Shown: positions 52,318 to 53,385 of the stretch, piece by piece
Layout: each line of letters starts with the position of its first letter
How positions within the stretch are numbered: the stretch's first letter is position 1
Source of the DNA: DAINBT01 sp036732785
GTDB taxonomy: Bacteria; Planctomycetota; Phycisphaerae; Sedimentisphaerales; SM23-30
Length of the DNA stretch: 53,385 nt
Assembly: GCA_964537505.1 (NCBI GenBank)
Contig: CAZICK010000015.1
Span: 1 to 53,385 of the forward strand
Direction: 5' to 3'
Program-made: the position numbers and the translations under genes
The notes under the pieces: generated by a model
What the model was told of the DNA's origin: nothing
The model's database searches: none
What the model saw: only the letters and a program-made list of their open reading frames with translations

Positions 52318-53289
52318 ATGACAGTAGCGCCATGGGTTAATTATCGACCGGAAATTAAAATTCTCGACTGCAGTATCCGCGACGGCGGATTAATAAACAA
52401 TCACGTTTTTGAAGACGGACTGGTCAAAGCCGTTTACGACACCTGCGTGGCCGCCGGTATCGACTATATGGAACTCGGCTATAAGAACGACAAGAAAATC
52501 TTCGCTCCAGACAAGCACGGCGCCTGGAAATACTGCGACGAGGACGATATTCGACGTATCGTTGGCGACAATGACAGTCCATTGAAGCTTTCCGCCATGG
52601 CCGATGCCGAAAAGTCAGACTACAAACATGACATCATCCCCAGAGATCAGAGTGTACTCGACTTGATCCGCGTGGCTACCTATATCTATCAGGTTCCCAC
52701 TGCCGTCGATATGATCAAACACGCTAAAGACTGCGGCTACGAAGTCTCTGTCAATCTGATGGCCATTTCAACCGTGCAGGAGAATGAACTGCAGGAAGCT
52801 CTGGATATTTTTGCTGAAACGGATGTGGACGTTATTGTTTTGGTTGACAGTTTTGGCGTTTTGTATTCGGAACAGGTTCACAATTATATCAAGCGATACA
52901 TTAAAGCTGGCGAAAGTACAGGCAAAGAAGTCGGCATACATGCTCACAACAATCAGCAGTTGGCTTTTGCCAATACCATCGAGGCGATCGTGGCCGGGGC
53001 CAACCGTCTCGATGCCACAATGAGCGGCATCGGCCGAGGCGCAGGCAACTGCCCCATGGAGCTGTTGATTAGTTTCCTGAAAAATCCCAAGTTTAATCTC
53101 AGGCCAGTTTTGCAGCTTCTACAGGATCACTTCATTCAATTGCGAGAAAAGCTGGAGTGGGGCCCTTTAGTACCCTACAATATTACGGCCCACTTTAATC
53201 AGCATCCACGTTCGGCCATACAACTACGCGAGAGCGACGATAAGGACAACTACGTCGAGTTCTACAACCGCTGGCTGGAAGACGCATAG
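52318..53289 (+). CDS. DRE-TIM metallolyase-like aldolase
   Basis: 323 residues of the HMGL-like/4-hydroxy-2-oxovalerate aldolase superfamily. The DRE motif appears as ILDCSIRDGG (about 15-24), the metal-binding HxH as HAHNN (about 207), and the C-terminal TMSGIGRGAGNCP matches the family loop. These TIM-barrel enzymes use a divalent metal for retro-aldol or Claisen reactions with pyruvate or acetyl-CoA. Standalone members in polysaccharide-producing bacteria are often of unknown substrate. It has its own promoter, so it is separate from the efflux operon. Confidence 0.87.
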   Translation: MTVAPWVNYRPEIKILDCSIRDGGLINNHVFEDGLVKAVYDTCVAAGIDYMELGYKNDKKIFAPDKHGAWKYCDEDDIRRIVGDNDSPLKLSAMADAEKSDYKHDIIPRDQSVLDLIRVATYIYQVPTAVDMIKHAKDCGYEVSVNLMAISTVQENELQEALDIFAETDVDVIVLVDSFGVLYSEQVHNYIKRYIKAGESTGKEVGIHAHNNQQLAFANTIEAIVAGANRLDATMSGIGRGAGNCPMELLISFLKNPKFNLRPVLQLLQDHFIQLREKLEWGPLVPYNITAHFNQHPRSAIQLRESDDKDNYVEFYNRWLEDA

Positions 53290-53331
53290 CTGACTAATCG
53301 TATCAGACTATTGGGAGCCTCTAAAAATTGC

Positions 53332-53383
53332 GGTTCCTCATAAGAATCTGTACAGAACACGAGGCTAAGAACTGCTGTATCCT
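53332..53383. repeat. Right copy of 52-bp terminal inverted repeat
   Basis: Exact reverse complement of bases 1-52, lying 42 bp after the aldolase stop codon. Two further bases follow at the contig end. It marks entry into the same repeat as at the left end. Confidence 0.95.
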
Positions 53384-53385
53384 AT

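Overview
The window is a 53.4 kb contig of about 45-48% GC. It most resembles a member of the PVC group, best fit Planctomycetota (Phycisphaerae/Sedimentisphaerales-like). This is an inference from gene content: an exosortase with EpsI and a PEP-CTERM/DUF4114 protein, a GH95 fucosidase, a sodium:solute symporter paired with a URO-D family protein, and a small helical/FN3 protein of a type I associate with PVC genomes. There is no rRNA or tRNA to confirm it. The first and last 52 bases are exact reverse complements, so both contig ends run into the same multicopy repeat. That repeat cuts off the 3' end of the first gene.

Region 1 (1.1-27.4 kb, all minus strand) is an exopolysaccharide and protein-sorting locus. 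Read in the direction of transcription it encodes EpsI, a broken FN3 gene, a Wzx flippase, a pyruvyltransferase-like protein, a hexapeptide acetyltransferase, an Fe-S F420-dehydrogenase-like protein, a Wzy-like polymerase, an acyltransferase-3, a FemAB/CelD-like protein, a GNAT, two NodB deacetylases, two GT2 glycosyltransferases, two more FemAB/CelD-like proteins, a CapK/PaaK-like ligase, an Alg14/Alg13-type split glycosyltransferase (with a four-helix-bundle gene between its halves), an exosortase fused to a nucleotidyltransferase-like and beta-helix domain, a Wzc-type tyrosine autokinase, and an initiating sugar-phosphate transferase that also carries a beta-helix. The set fits a Wzx/Wzy-dependent, heavily modified surface polysaccharide made together with exosortase sorting.

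Region 2 (28.4-40.1 kb, plus strand) has a giant secreted multidomain protein with a Gly/Cys-type C-terminal sorting signal, two tandem HD-GYP-like proteins and a secreted GH95 alpha-L-fucosidase. Region 3 (40.1-45.8 kb, minus strand) has a membrane methyltransferase-like protein, a URO-D family protein, an SSS transporter and the PEP-CTERM protein. Region 4 (47.0-53.3 kb, plus strand) is a complete MacA-MacB-TolC-like efflux operon followed by a DRE-TIM aldolase with a clear sigma-70-type promoter.

The most notable unexplained signals are: (i) a 35-bp element made of two palindromes about 22 bp apart, present five times between genes of regions 1-3; (ii) the fusion of a nucleotidyltransferase-like domain, lacking its signature residues, to an exosortase, echoed by the fused sugar transferase; (iii) a repeat-flanked four-helix-bundle gene between two subunits of one glycosyltransferase; and (iv) a decayed zone around 25-28 kb with a 22-bp tandem array, a frameshifted gene, missing start codons and a 121-bp MITE-like inverted repeat.
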